A DNA stretch of 64,000 nucleotides from Casuarina equisetifolia (GCA_028551475.1 CM052354.1:18685258-18749257), one strand, 5' to 3'. Shown: positions 48,287 to 63,052, counted from the first letter of the stretch. Notes: a model not told the origin generated them from the sequence alone. Numbers and translations are program-made.

Positions 48287-51200
48287 ATGGCGAGCTTTCT
48301 CGCTCAGTTCCAGACGATCAAGAATTCCTGTGATCACCTCGTTATTGCAGGTTTTAGTCGCATCCTGTTAATTTCTGTTTATTGTTATTCTTCTGGATGC
48401 TAAACTGAAACTGAATTTGTAGTTGGATTTAGCTTTTCAGCATTGCGAGCTACTGATCTCAATGCCTCACCTATACTGTTAGATTTGAATTGAAATTGCA
48501 GATGGAATCCCTTAATTTTGTTGAGGGAAATGGTGGATTCAGATTAATTTGGTGTATGCCTTTGATAATACGCATTTTCTTGCTAACGAGTTGGAAAAGA
48601 ATTTCGCTGTGAATAATGTGAAAGCTGCATTGTAATGATAAATCTGCACGACGCTATTCCTAATCACTGGCTTTGAATTTTTGTGCGACTTGTATATACT
48701 TATGTCGCTGCTCTTACGAAAGCCGTCCTCCGAAAGGTTTTTATGGATCATGAAAGATGAATCGTTGTCTTGTGCTGTTAAACGAGAAGATGTTAGGATC
48801 CCATTCAGTATCAATAACAAAAACTTTTGAGGTGGGAAAATGTTCTAGTTTTCTAAAATGTGTTTCCCGCTATAATGACTGAGAGTGGCCGTCTTCAGAT
48901 ACAGATGTGATTTTCAATGCTTTGGGAGACGATTGTTTTGTATTGTTTTTCCATCTTTGTCTCCAATAATGGTTTTCGTTTGAACTGCCAAAGACCGTTG
49001 AAAAGAGTTATTTATGAGATTCTACAACAGAATACCTGATAGTTTGTTGGTATTTGTGAGTCCTTTTGTGCTATTAATGAGTTTCTTTATTAGTTGGTAG
49101 AATCTTCATGGCGTGATATGTCTTTAGTACGTCTCATAGCATCTTGCACCGTGAATCACTCATAATGTTTTGGGTGATTCACTCTATCACTTTTAACCTT
49201 TAATTTCTAAGTGCAGTCATTTATGGCATGAGTGTTTCATTTTTTCTTGTTATGATAACCATTTCAGTAGAAAGCTCTGATTTGCCATGATCTAGAGCCT
49301 CTACAACATCATCAGAAGCAGATCTCTTTTATATGTTTGTCCAATAGTCAAATGTCAGAATGCTCATTGTCCTGCTTTTTTAACCTACCCAACCACTAAT
49401 TTCCTATAAATGGCTTTTCAGTGGAAGATGTGAGTGATTTGTGGCCCAGTGTCAAGGATGAGTTCGAGAAGCAGTTGCCATTTAAAAGAGCATGTTTAAA
49501 CAACAAGACTCGTAATCCTGTGTTTGTGGAGAAACTGACTGCTGAGTTCATATTAACAACAGATTCAAGACTTCGAAGCCGGTTCCCACAGGAGCAGTCA
49601 TTATTTTGGTTTCGGGAGCCATATGCTACCGTGGTTCTTGTTACCTGTGAGGTACTTGCTGTTTCATGGACCTTATAATTCTAGTACTGGTTATAGTATG
49701 GCTGTAAAATCGTTATTACTCCTAAGACATAGCCACTGTTTCCTAAGGCAAGGAACTGTAGAAGCTATTGATTCAAGTGCATACGCAGGGGCTATTCCAT
49801 ATCTGCTTAGATTTAAACTTGGGTGACTTCAGATTTGCATTAGTTAGTCAAGCCAAACTCACGATTTTATGTAATCTTATTGATGCCTAGTGGTGCTTTG
49901 CCATGATTATGAACCATTGTGGACCTTCTAATTTTCCATCAAATAACCATTATTGGTTCAGACAGGGTACCAGAAAATTCCTTTGGTCTCTGCAATTTCT
50001 TAAGAGTTGGTTGCCTCATGTTCAAATAATGGTTCTCTAATGGCTGCCTTTATGAAATAGGGAATAGTTGACTTAGATATTTTTTCCAGGATTTTTGGAA
50101 AATAAATCTCCACGTGCTTAATTTATGCATAGTGACTAGTGGAGTTAACCAATGTAATATCTTTGTGTAAATTATTGTGTCTTTTGTGTGCCTGTGCATC
50201 ACTTAGGATGAAGTCAGACATGATAACCACACATCACTTGGGCATTTTACTGTCTTTTCTTGGCCCATCAATTTTTTTTTTTCCTTGCTACATGAACTCT
50301 TTTGGCCTTCCTTAAGGTTTTGCCTTTCATATTCAGTCACTCATAATTCTATGTTTATTCAAGGCATATAAAAGTAAGTCAGTATTGTGTGTACTTTGTT
50401 TCTTATACATAATTAAACCTATATCAGAACTTACCTGTGACTGTAAACCTAAAAATCCCGATCTGGAGATCATGATCGGATTTGAGGATCTTAAGACATT
50501 ATTATTGTTTCTCAGACCTGTGTTTGAACATAAGGGGTTTGTGCATACAGAAAGTATCACGAGGTTTAAAATCTTTTGGCATTAGATGGTTAGATTGTGA
50601 TTTCTTTTTCTTTTTATCTTTCTCCTTATTGTATTTTCTGCTAATGCATTTCTTACATTCTACTCTCATTTGTCTGCTAGGATCTTGATGAGTTCAAAAC
50701 CATCCTTAAACCTCGCCTGAAATTGATTGTCCAAAATGATGAGCGAGAGTGGTTTATTGTATTTGTGTCAAAAGCACATCCAAATAATGATCAGGCCACA
50801 AAATCAGCAAAAAAAGTATATGCCAAACTTGAAGTTGAATTTAGCACCAAAAAGAGAGAAAGGTACACTTGCATCTCTTTTGATATATTTGTATTTTGTT
50901 TAATAGGTTAAGAGCAATTGACTGGTACATAAATACTCTTTGGCTTTTTCTCAAATGGTCATGGGTACCCATGATACTTCGCCAAAATGTTTTTGGGATT
51001 TTTGCATTTTCATGAATTGCTTTTGTAGAAGAGTTTCTACTCTTTGGCTTTTTCTCAGATGGTCATGGGTACCCATGATACTTCGCCAAAATGTTTTTGG
51101 GATTTTTGCATTTTCATAAATTGCTTTTGTAGAAGAGTTTCTTCACTTCAAAATGGAATTATATGTTTTACTAACTGTTATGTTAAGTTCACTTTCACAG

Positions 51201-54200
51201 TTCACAAATTAACAGTACAAAGTCCAAATGTTTTAGGTGTAACACATGGACTTAAAAATAACGGTATGATGTTAAGTTATAGGTTTTCACCAGACTTTGT
51301 TGAATATATTGTGTTGAGTGTTGGTGATATATGACCAAGAGAATTTGTGGTTAAAAGCATTACATTGTCTACCAAAGCAGCATTGTTTCATAATTATTTG
51401 TGTTCTTTTTCTTGTGTGGTTAAAAAGACGTAAATGCAAGTGAAAATGGTTTTGGCATGGTGCAGGTTGTGTTATAGAAGCTCTTTAACTTGTTTTCTAG
51501 TGTTACTAACATATCCTTTGTTCAGGTGTTGTAAATTAGATATGCACTGTCCTGAAGCAAATTTTTGGGAAGATCTGGAATCTAAGATTATGGAGTGCAT
51601 CAGGAATACATTGGATAGGCGAGTTCAGTTTTATGAGGATGAGATCCGCAAACTCAGTGAACAACGCTTCATGCCAGTCTGGAACTTCTGTAACTTTTTT
51701 ATCTTGAAGGTTGTTCCCCTTTTCAAAATTTTCAAGTTGAAAAAATCTGACAAAGGGTGGTCTGGCTGCAAGGAGTATTTTGATTGTTAAAAAACATTGT
51801 TGACTTTCATGTTTTACTTTTTCTTTTCTAGTAAATGGTTATGTCCTAAAGAGCATATTCTTTCAAATTTCATCCTCTACGTATGTACTGAGTGGAAACA
51901 GCTCCCCCACTTTGGACAGATGTAGAGGCAAAAGCCTTAGAAATCCTTCATATCCCTACGTGCCACATAACACAGTTGTACTGCTGATTTTCTTCTGCTT
52001 ACTCTCGTACTTTCTGACTTCTAACATCTTTTCATCTCAGGAAAGCTTGGCATTTATGTTTGAGATGGCTCATCTTTATGAAGATGCATTACGCGAGTAT
52101 GATGAACTAGAACTTTGTTATTTGGAAACAGGTGAGCCCTTATAATCCCTAATACTGTGAAGATGCAATTTCTGATACTACTATCAGCTATCCGATAAAA
52201 GTGGGGATACAATGTAAATTACAAGGGCACTGTCCCTATTTTTAAAATAAATAAATAAAAAGTAGGGATCTGATATATTCAAGTCATGATGTTCTCACAT
52301 TCAAATATATCCAGCCATCTGACTGACCTTTTGTCTGTGTAGAAGGTTTCTTGGTACCTAGTGCATAAATACTCTGGCAAATAATTGTGCTGGCAGTAGG
52401 GCAGTAGAACACGGTTTTAATGTATTCAGTATATATGGTAAGAGAGGAGTCCATGCTAAAGCCAGAATGATCATATTGCTTCGTTTCACATATGTACATC
52501 TTGAATCAAAGATCTCATTTGTCATGTTAATATATTAGAGTATCCAGACTCAAAACGAGGTGTTAGATGGCGCTCAAGTGGTTTAGATAAGGCATCACGA
52601 TCATTGGTCTTGATAATGGTCTCTGTCTCTCTCTTGCCCACTTGTTCTAAACTCTAGTTCATTACGTTAGGATCTCAACTTTTTAGTAGATATGAAGCGA
52701 GACCATTTTAAGGCACTTTCTTGTTTCACTGCTTCCCTTACATGTTTTGCTAATCACATTGGAGTAATAATTAATGGGATCATTCTTGCATGAAGCCAGT
52801 CTTTACCCTAAATTATAATCCTGTTTCGTTTTGCTCTGTCAATTTTTGATCATATGAGTTTTGGAACGGAACGTTACTAGTGATTGTGCAATAACTAGTT
52901 GGTGAAATAAACTTTTTTTTAATTGTTTTGGCGTAATGAGTAATACAAAACTTATCCCTGTAACCTATTTGTATCAAAAATCCTTATTACTGATCAAATT
53001 TAAAGGATTAAAACTAACTTTGATTATGCAGTTAATACGACTGGAAAACACAGAGACTTTGGAGGGGTAGATCATGGTGATGATCAAGCAGCATTGCTCA
53101 ATGCTGGAAAAAAACCATTAGCAGAGATTGTTCAAGATGACTCATTTAGGGAGTTCGAACTCAGACAGTATATGTTTGCCTATCAATCGAAGGTTTGTGA
53201 AACTGAGAGTTTCTCGTGATCATAAATGTTTGGTATAAAGCAGATCAAATTACACTATAACACCATTGCAGAGTTGTCATTCTTTTCGCTTCCCAATATC
53301 ACACATCTTATTTTGCATGTACTAATTCTGCTAACTGTCAAACGTCCTGCTTCATTGGTTGTTGGAATCCGTTAGTTGACTGGATTAGATATTTTCGTAG
53401 TGTTGTAGCAACAAGTAATACAGTTCAGTTTGCTTCAAACTTCTTTGAAGAAGACACCCTGCTTGTAGTTTCTGAGCAGATGTTCACTATGTAGTTGATA
53501 CTTTTGGAAGATCAATTTGATTCTCATCTTTCTCTCTCACATACACACCACTTGCACCATGCAAAGATACGCAGTGTAAGATGGTGGAATCATTTGAGAA
53601 AAACGTGTTTCTTTCTATCAGAAATGCAAGTAATCTTTTTAAGTGGCCTTACAGGAATATTTGAGGACAGGTACATATTCGTTGGGTGTCTCAGGGTGTA
53701 GTCGAAGTAGCTGTAGCAATTGCAATTCCTTGTAGTTCAGTTCTCGATAGTCTGTTACTGTCTAAATATATTGTAAAGATATCTTAAATTATCTCAACGA
53801 AATATTTTAGAAAACTGTGAATTTCTAATTTCAATGGAATTTCCTCATTTCATATTTGATGGATGATATTCAAAGAATTTGCACATGTACCATTTGCATG
53901 TTGACCAGCATGTATGTCTCCATTATGGTTGAAATAAATCATTTATGGTTTTTGCTAATGCATAAAGTGAGTTATGTTTTCTGAACTTTCAGTTTCCAAT
54001 AGTGCTTCTTTATGGAAGCGGCTAGCTATTTCTAATCTTTATTAGTGTAATTTTGAGTTGCTTTGGGAAGCAAAAGTCACTTTCCTTTTGATTCCCTAGG
54101 AGCAGCACTATGTTTCCAGGTTTGCAATCGATTAAAAGCTTCATGCTTGCATTTATTTCTTCTTTAATTTTTTATTTTTTGGGAAAAACTTATTCAACAT

Positions 54201-57200
54201 ATGGAGGGGCTTTTTGGCTTGCTGAAGTTATAAATGGGTACCGCATCTCAGTGGTATATTTCTAAATGCAGCTTCTGTTCAAGCTGAGTCGACCCTTTGA
54301 GGTTGCTTCAAGGGGTTATTCATTCATAATAAGCTTCTCAAAGGCCCTGGCACTCCATGAGGTACTTGATAATCTTTGTTTCATGTATTTGCTTAATGTG
54401 CCAGTGTTGTTTTGATCACTAATTTGAAGAGTATTTACTGGTTCTGATTTTTTCTCCTTTTTCTGTTTCCTTTTATCTTGGAGTTATTCTCAGAGTATTT
54501 TACCCTTTTGTATGCGTGAAGTTTGGGTAATAACTGCCTGCTTGGATTTGATCAATGCAACTGTTTCTCATTATAACAACGGACTTCTAGCACCTGATAC
54601 AGAGAAGGAGTTCTTCCGCCTTGAGGGAGATCTTTATTCGCTTTGCAGGGTTAAGGTTGGCTTTAGTTTGTAATTAACTACAAGCATTTCTTCTTTTATG
54701 ATCTATTTGGAAATGTACCATTATTCTGAGTAGTCCATTAAAGTGACACATATCCATCACCTAAGTATGTGTTTAAATTAGAAACGATGTTGACAATTGT
54801 CTGAGTGCATTGATCTGGTGTTCTGCACCATCTTTTGAGGTTTGTCCAAAATTCTGTTATCTCTGATTATGCTAACATTTGTCTGACTATACTGATGTGG
54901 TGTCCCACACCTTTTTTTGAGGTTGTCTACAGTTTCTACAAAATGGTTTATCTTTTTGCTATTTCTAGCATGCCAAAAAAAAAACTGAATAAGTGTATCT
55001 ATGATTTTTTTGGCAGTTCATGAGGCTTGCGTATTTAATTGGATATGGAATTGAGATAGAAAGAAGTCCTGTCAACAGGTACATATTTAAGTTGAAAGGC
55101 CAAGTTCACTTTTAGCATTCTTTAAAATCATTTTGTTCATAATACTTTTCTAAGAGCCAGTTGAGACATGTTATTCTCCAGTTTAGGCAAAAGTTTATTT
55201 GATGTCCACGATCTTCTTCTCTTTAGGAAAAGAAATGTCTGGAATCTTACTGTTAGCTTTATCCTTTTTCTTTTGAGCAGTGCTTCACTCAGCATGCTAC
55301 CTTGGCCCAAGCCTGCAGTTTGGCCTTTAGCTCCACCTGAGGCTTCATCTGAGGTTTTTGTGAAAGAAAAGGTAAATTTTCAGTATGGCATATGTGGGAC
55401 AGAAAGGAAAAGAGGATCTAATATGGAACAATATCACTTGAAAATAATTGATATCGTGCTTTTTGTATTCTCATCTTTTCAAGAAAGGTGTGTTGTTGCA
55501 GATGATAGCCCAGGGTAGTGAATACGATGCATTTCATTCAAATTTGTCAAAACATAATTAACTTACGCTACCAAGGTGCACCAACTGGTAGCCAATAGTT
55601 TCATACTCTGAGATGTAATTTTTAGATACCAAAATAATTGGTGGCCTTGTCAATTTAAATTATATCAGTAGCCTTGTTATTTAGATATCTATTTTTATTC
55701 AACTATTTGGTAATTAACTTGATTATTTAGAAGTAAACCTTGGATGACAAACTGAGGGTTACTTAGGATCATTTCTGTGAGTGAAAAAATCTTTTCCATC
55801 CATGACTGAACTTACATTTCATTGTTCAGCTGGTCAATTTTCTTGTAAGTTGTATAATTTCAAAGAGCTTGTTATAGTGGTCCTTGTAATAAATGTATTC
55901 TCATATGCGACACTTGATACGCCAACTGCAGGAGTTTCTTGAGAAAATGTTCTGATGGTTATTTTTGCTAAAGACTCATTTTTACTTCAAAAAAGCTATG
56001 ACTCGGTTTACTTTGTGCAGATGATTCTCCAAGAAACTACCAGACTCAAACACTTTGGTATTCAGAGGAAATTATTACCCCTTGAACCTTCCCTTCTTTT
56101 GCGTGAGGCTAATCGACGAAGAGCTTCTCTTTCTGCTGGAAATATGATTGAAATGTTAGAAGACCGTGCAGTTTCCAGTGATGGGTACTGAAAATGATGC
56201 ATTATTTTTATGTAATCTCATGTTGGATATTTCTGAATATTGATTTTTATTTTTGTTTCAACTGTTCACAGATCAGGTTCAGATGCATCCAAAAAGATGT
56301 CCCCATCACAAAAAGCCCGTCTAAGTTCCATGTTGCGAACTAACTCTTCACCTGGAAACTTTGAGTGCGCAATTGATCGACCAATGAGACTTGCCGAGAT
56401 ATATGTTGCTGCTGAGCATGCTTTGCAGCAGACAATTTCAAATCCTGGTTTGTGGAAATCTTTATCCTCGTCAGAGGAGTTTGAGGTACACTTACACTTA
56501 GACATGGACACAGCATCCTGTAAAAGTTTCTTGCCCGAAGGAAATCCCTTTCAAATTTCTCACGGTGTAAATACACCTCTTTACTTCATCAAATCACAAT
56601 CCCTTCCAATATGAAAGCTGCTTCTAAATGATCTTTGAATAAACGGTTTCTACTCTAAAAGTGGTTCACTCTGAGAAACTTGAGTCTAAATTAGGCTTTC
56701 ACATCTTATTCTTCAGTATTTCTTATAATTCTTTTTCATTTCGTTGTTAGTTGCTGCACTTATATTCTTCCAACTTCTAAATTTGGTGGTGGCAGCAAAA
56801 ATATCTGGAACTAACTAAAGGCGCTGCTGACAATTACCATCACTCCTGGTGGAAAAGACATGGTGTTGTCCTTGACGGTGAAATAGCAGCTGTCTGCTTC
56901 AAACATGGGAATATTGATCTTGCTGCGAAGTCATATGAGAAGGTTTGTGCCTTGTACGCTGGTGAAGGATGGCAAGATTTATTGGCTGAAGTGCTGCCGA
57001 ATTTAGCCGAGTGTCAGAAGATACTAAATGATCAAGCTGGCTACCTATCATCTTGTGTGAGACTGCTTTCACTAGATAAAGCCTTATTTTCAACCAAGGA
57101 ACGCCAAGCATTTCAATCTGAAGTTGTTCGCCTAGCACACAGTGAAATGAAGCACCCTGTACCCCTAGATGTATCTTCTTTAATTACATTTTCTGGCAAT

Positions 57201-60200
57201 CCTGGGCCTCCATTGGAGCTATGTGATGGAGATCCAGGTACTCTATCTGTGACACTATGGAGTGGCTTTCCTGATGACATTACTCTTGAATCACTCAGAC
57301 TCACATTGATGGCTACGTATAATGGTGATGAGGGTGTAAAGGTATGCCGTTTTAGCTATAATATTGTGCATCTTCGTTACGGTTGGAGTATTTCACAGAT
57401 GAAATCCTAATAACAATTGTTTCATCTGTTATTTCAGGCATTAAAAACCTCTTCTGCTGTTGTTCTAAAGCCTGGCCGGAATACAATTACATTGGATTTA
57501 CCCCCCCAAAGACCAGGTTCTTATGTCTTGGGAGTTCTTACTGGTCAAATAGGGCATTTGATGTTTAGATCTCATAGTTTTTCCAAGGGTGCCCCTGCAG
57601 ACAGTGACGATTTTATGATATATGAAAAGCCAACTAGACCTATCTTGAAGGTACTGCCTCTGGATAATGATGACGTTTGTGATACTGAAAAAAGGAGATG
57701 CGCTTTCATCCCGATGACTGTCTTTTTACATTGTCCTGAAGCACTTGAAGAATAGGGGACTAGTTTCTAGTTGATATAAATATACACTTTATTCTAATCA
57801 TCTAACAAAAGCTTTTCTTCTATAGGTTTTCAAACCCAGAGCCTTGGTTGACCTTGCTGCAGCTATTTCATCTGCCTTGCTAATAAATGAACTTCAGTGG
57901 GTTGGTATCATAGTGCGGCCCTTGAACTACTCCCTCAAAGGTGCTGTGCTGCATATAGATACTGGTCCAGGTCTAAAGATTGAAGAGGCACATGTCGTTG
58001 AGATGCAGAGTTATACTGAAGTGTCCGAGAGTGCTGCTGACATTACTAAGTCTAATGCGTCTCAGAAAGATGGTTCTCTAACTGTTTATAAAAACTTTCA
58101 GCAGTTGAGACTCGATGATGGAAGGATCGAGTTTCCAGGTTGGGCAAATAATGTGACTTCTATTCTGTGGATTCCAATTCGTGCTGTTAGTGATGGGCTT
58201 GCCAGAGGATCATCTTCAGGTTAAGATTATGATGCATAGATTTGACACTTTCTATATCTATTATACCTGTCATATGTGTACACTTTTTTGATTCATCCAA
58301 CTGCCAGCTTCCATTATATCACAAGTTGTTTGCCATGGACAGTTTCCCCCCAGAGACAAAGTGTTGTGGACGGAATGAGGACAATAGCTCTGAAGCTTGA
58401 ATTTGGAGTATCCCATAACCAGACATTTGAAAGGCATTCTTACTATCTATCACTCTTTGAGTTTAAATTTCCAAATTCTGCATTCCTGCTTTTATTTATT
58501 TATTTCCTTCTTTTTTCTTCAACTCTCTTGATAGATTTGATTTTTATGCATTTGTCTGAATAATAATTCTGCCTGATATGCAGGACCCTAGCAGTCCACT
58601 TTACTGACCCTTTCCACGTGGGCACACGCATTGCAAATAAATGCAACGATGGAACTTTGCTTCTGCAGGTAACTTGTCTTTTAGTTTCTGGAAGTATATT
58701 TTGATTCAATGAACTGGTGCCATATTTGAATGAACCAAAAATTTGCTCCTTCCCACCTGTAACTAGAATGACTCACATCACTAAATGAAAGATATTTGAG
58801 CTTGCTGTCTTTCAATAATACTATGGCATTCTCTTGTCATGTTAAATCCATTTTTCTGTGCATCTACGTTGGTAATTGTTCCTTCCAGGTGATACTACAA
58901 TCAGAAGTGAAGGCCACATTAACAATCTATGATGCTTGGCTTGATCTTCAAGATGGATTTGTTCATACTAGAAAAGATGATGGGAGACCAACTTCAGGCT
59001 TCACGCCCCTCATAATTTCTCCGCACTCCAGAGCAGGAATCTTGTTCAGTATATGCTTGGAGATGCCAAATGCTGAAGGTATTCTCATTTTCATTGTGCA
59101 AAATATATTTTGGCACCTACACCCTTCTACGCTGGAGCAAACAGGGCTAGATGAGTGTCTCACTTGGTGAAGATCAATATTCGGTAATAGCTTGTATGTC
59201 ATATAAAGGCGATTGCAATGGCTGAAAAATGTAATCATAGTAATTCCATAGCTTAAAAGGATATGGTTATGAATAACTACAGCAATAAATTTCCCACCAT
59301 AGCTGAAGAATACTTTCTCTGTAGTCATAATCTTAAAACAATAGCTTATACTTTGAATATACTCAATACATCAACTGTACTTCCTACGTATTAACATACT
59401 TCCCCTCTATATTTTATAGTGGGCTCTAAACTTCCTAGTGCTACTGTGCTTTTGCAGTTGGTATAGCAAATATACATTCAGTGATATCATGGTACTTATT
59501 GTTATAGGCTTACCACATTGATTTGAATTCAGAGACTGGCCAGGTTCATAAATGGGATGTTGATGATGTTTATTGTTGGTAGTTGATTTTTGATAAAAAT
59601 AGTTATTGGAAAAGACGCTTCCCCTCTGACAACCTTTGTCTTCTAGACAATGTTAATATTCCTTCAACAATGAACCTCTCTGTTTGATGTATGATTTTTG
59701 ATGCAATACGTAGTCAATTCTGAGAAAGTGCGTTTGGTGAGAACACCAGCAGTTGGATGACTGTTTTAACCACCAATGAATTTTAGGCATAATAATCTCT
59801 AAACACCTGTGAAGAACTTGTCTTTGAACTCCACTATTCAACCTTATCCGTGTAATCATTTCAGTTGAGTGACAAGGTTTTTTGGTTCTTCTGTCTTCAC
59901 GATTGGTGAGTTAATGACAAGGTTTTTGGTTTTTTCTGTCTTACAGTTTGGTGATTTAACTATCTGCCCATCTCATCTAATTATCTGGATGATTTAGGAG
60001 TTAATCTATAGTGAAGAAGGCTCTTTAGTGTAGTCGAAGTCTTGGTGGTGAATGATCAACTTGTGTGTTCCCAGTTTTGCTTTTGTGAATGGTAACTTTG
60101 GTTTCAACTAATTTTGATAATCTTATAAGGAAAGTGGTAAACGAGATAAGACTCAAACGTAGATAAATGCCATGTGTCAATCCTTTACTAAGTAGAAGGT

Positions 60201-61713
60201 GATTAATCTTTGGAGGTAAAAAATTATGTTTAAAGCAAATGCTTATGTGTGGAGATCAGATGGGTTTCACTTTAGCTATATAAAAGCAAATTTTTTGACG
60301 TTTGTATTACATTTAAGAAAGCTCATAGCTTCTTTGGTTTGCAGATAAAGCTAAGGCACCACAACAAGAGAGCATATTAAATATCAGATATGGAATTTCT
60401 GGCGATAGGACTATAGGAGCACACCCTCCTGTGGCCATAGACTCACCAGGAGCCGAGGGTGTTAGACAGGATTTGATCTTCAGGAGTGCTCTTGTTTTGC
60501 AGAGGCCTGTGCTTGAGCCAGGCCTGGCAGTTGGTTTTCTTCCTCTCCCTTCCGGTGGCCTTAGAGTTGGGCAACTTGTTAGCATGAAATGGAGGGTTGA
60601 AAGACTAAAGGATTTTGAAGAGGATGAAGTTTCCAAACACAAAGTGAGTCAAGGGAAGGTCCCATTATTTTATCAAAAATGCTTAAAGAAAGTCAGAACT
60701 CAGGACTCTTAAGCATCACTTCTGTTCTAAAAAATTTTGATGTTGCGTGAATGGCAGAGTTCATCTTTTTTAAGCCTGCTTTTAGTTACACTTCGATTCA
60801 AGGTCTGTACCTTCCCCTCCAGCGAGGGTTGAAAGGATTGAAGTACCGTTGGGCACTTCTGGGACGTAGCTTGTTTCTTGGCATTATTCACAGAACATTG
60901 TGCTATCATAGATCTTGAAATTAAATGTTTCATTTAATATTGCATGGATTGACCTAGTTTAGCGGTCTGTAATTTATCCTTTTCCTAGATTGTTCGTTTG
61001 CTTTATTTGGTTGCTCAGACAGGGGGAGAAGAGAAGACAGTTTATGATATTGCATGTTTACTTAGAGAGGTTGAGTTTTACAATTTAAGGAATCAAAACA
61101 GCAGATAACATGGATTCAATATTTTTATTCTCCATATGTTTCTGTTTTCTTCCTCGCTGCCCTCTGGTGGATGAAGAACATGCGGTTTTTAATATTCTTC
61201 AGGCCTCAGGAATGCTTGGGCCTGCTATTAGAAATATAAGAATGTGAAATCAGTTACTATTTTGTGTATCGTTCAGATGCTTTAAGTCAACTACGTTGCT
61301 TGTGAAACAGGATGAGGTGTTGTATGAAGTCAATGCAAATTCAGATAATTGGATGATTGCTGGAAGAAAAAGGGGGCATATTACTCTTTCCACGAAGCAA
61401 GGTTTTTGATACTTCTTTCTGCACTTGTCAATATTCGTTTAAATCTTTGTTTCCTTTTTCATTTAGTGTATATGGCTTTTATAAGTATCATTTCTGTGGC
61501 ATCTTGATCATCCCTTTTTTTGCTTTAACCGCGGCAGGTTCCAGGATAGTTATATCAATATTATGCGTGCCACTGGTAGCAGGTTACGTTCGTCCCCCAC
61601 AACTTGGACTGCCAGATGTTGATGAGGCAAATATAAGCTGCAATCCTGCTGGGCCCCACCTGGTTTGTGTCATGCCTCCGGCTTTCAGCTCTTCCTTCTG
61701 CATTCCAGCATGA
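48287..61713 (+). CDS. TRS130: TRAPPII-specific subunit TRS130 / TRAPPC10 homologue (CLUB)
   Basis: Twenty-one exons join in phase to 1259 aa: 48287-48350, 49422-49651, 50681-50862, 51526-51709, 52041-52131, 53032-53192, 54272-54361, 54494-54655, 55017-55078, 55281-55371, 56021-56184, 56272-56485, 56796-57341, 57438-57650, 57826-58219, 58343-58433, 58584-58668, 58889-59078, 60345-60643, 61311-61401, 61538-61713. Markers in order are MASFLAQFQTIKNSCDHL, FILTTDSRLRSRFPQEQ, LKLIVQNDEREWFIVFVSKA, DRRVQFYEDEIRKLSEQRFM, SWWKRHGVVLDGEIAAVCF, YAGEGWQDLLAEVLPNLAEC, ITFSGNPGPPLELCDGDPG and ILCVPLVAGYVRPPQLGLP. All are near-identical to Arabidopsis TRS130 as I remember it. TRAPPII acts at the trans-Golgi/early endosome with Rab-A GTPases and is needed for cell-plate formation. 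The exon 16 donor is non-canonical. It is head to head with CYP37. Confidence 0.95.
50934..51037 (+). repeat. 104-bp tandem duplication in TRS130 intron 3, copy 1
   Basis: The segment starting TACTCTTTGGCTTTTTCTCA is repeated immediately downstream with only a couple of substitutions visible by eye. Confidence 0.9.
51038..51141 (+). repeat. 104-bp tandem duplication in TRS130 intron 3, copy 2
   Basis: Second copy, directly abutting the first; it differs at CAGATGG versus CAAATGG and CATAAA versus CATGAA. The high identity points to a recent event. Confidence 0.9.
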
Positions 61714-63051
61714 TTTTTTAGCTCCCCGCCTTGGTGTTATCCCGAGTACTTAATTTCTCACTCTGGTTGGACCAAGTTCTTCTGTTGAATATAAAGTTGG
61801 ATGATAGAGATACCAGTAGGTTCCCAATTTTGATTACCTAGATTTTGTAAATCTGTATTTGTTGAGTTTGCTGGAAAATCGAGGGAAGCTAGTTTAAGTT
61901 AGTATTGTTAAGGCAGTTCATTGGTTGTTCGCAACATCTTACAACCCTTCTATGTAAAGTGGATTTTGGATTTTCTTTCCGTGTATAAAATAGTGTAGAG
62001 ATGAACACAGACATCTTTTCTGTGTTTTGGTAAAAAAGAGGTTGGAAGTGTGCTTATACGTTGGATGCGGCTGTCCCAATGAAAAGCTCTATGATTTTAT
62101 CTCTACTCATGATTCGACACCATAGAAACGAGTGCTATTTGTTCATTGGGGCTTTAGGAATTCCCTTCAATCAACGAGGAATGAATTTGGATATATTATC
62201 CTAATTGTTAGCTCCAATTACAATTTATTAGATTTTAAATAATTGTGGACTGGTATGGATGTGTGACAAATGCAAGTTTTTCATTGGCAAAATTAAGAAT
62301 TCTTAATGTAATTCCTATTATTATGTATATCAAACAAAAATTGAGTGGCATTATTATTACTGATTATTAATTCAGCCGTCTCGGCCCATTTTCTTTTCCT
62401 GTTCTCTTATTTCTACTGAAGGTTGGCTGGCAATCACTTCATCCTATCTTCTGGCTAAAAATCTCTTTCAGAAAGTGACTCAAATCTTTATTTCTTGGTC
62501 ACTCGTATATTTCGTACAATCTTGGGGTGGGAGACTCTTCACGAACCCCATTTCAAGCTGTTTAAGAACTCCCCTTTAGCATTCTACGGCCTGCATCAAG
62601 GAACCTGCCTATGGACTGCCATCTCGGGTCCTGTTTATCAGCCAGGCCTAAGCCGCATCTAAGGCTCGATTCAGACATCTATTTATCTGCTGCTGCTTTA
62701 AGCTCACTGTACACAATCAGCTGCAGAGCATTTTTAGATAGTACTTTTGAACACTTTGAAACTTGTTTTAGCCCCCATTGGAGATAAAATGGACGCAGTA
62801 CAAAGTGAATAACTGACCCAGAAGAAAATCCAAATTAATTGTCGTAGGACTTTTGTTATAATTTGGATTTTGTTTTCGGTGATCGAACACCAAAATGGCC
62901 AATGATTATTTCTGTGCATGAATGCTTGGCAGTTTAGCATATGATGAGATTATATCGCAGGGGACAGATTTGACTGTATTCTACATTCCATGCTGTTTGG
63001 ATTGATGGAAGTTAAAAAGAAACAATGTGCAGACAAAGCGAGTAAATAAAA
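61714..63051. other. TRS130 3' UTR and intergenic DNA
   Basis: The TRS130 3' UTR probably covers the first 200-400 bases; AATATAAA at about 61788 could serve as a near-upstream poly(A) element. The rest has no recognisable gene, repeat or motif. Confidence 0.5.
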
Positions 63052-63052
63052 A
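63048..63052 (-). terminator. RNA polymerase III terminator of tRNA-Gln
   Basis: The minus strand reads TTTTT directly at the 3' end of the tRNA, including the discriminator position. This is the usual Pol III stop signal. Confidence 0.75.

Noticed and set aside
52555..52690. SINE-like GGCGCTCAAGTGGTTTAGA in a TRS130 intron
   Set aside because: Resembles an A box, but no B box or terminal repeats could be identified.
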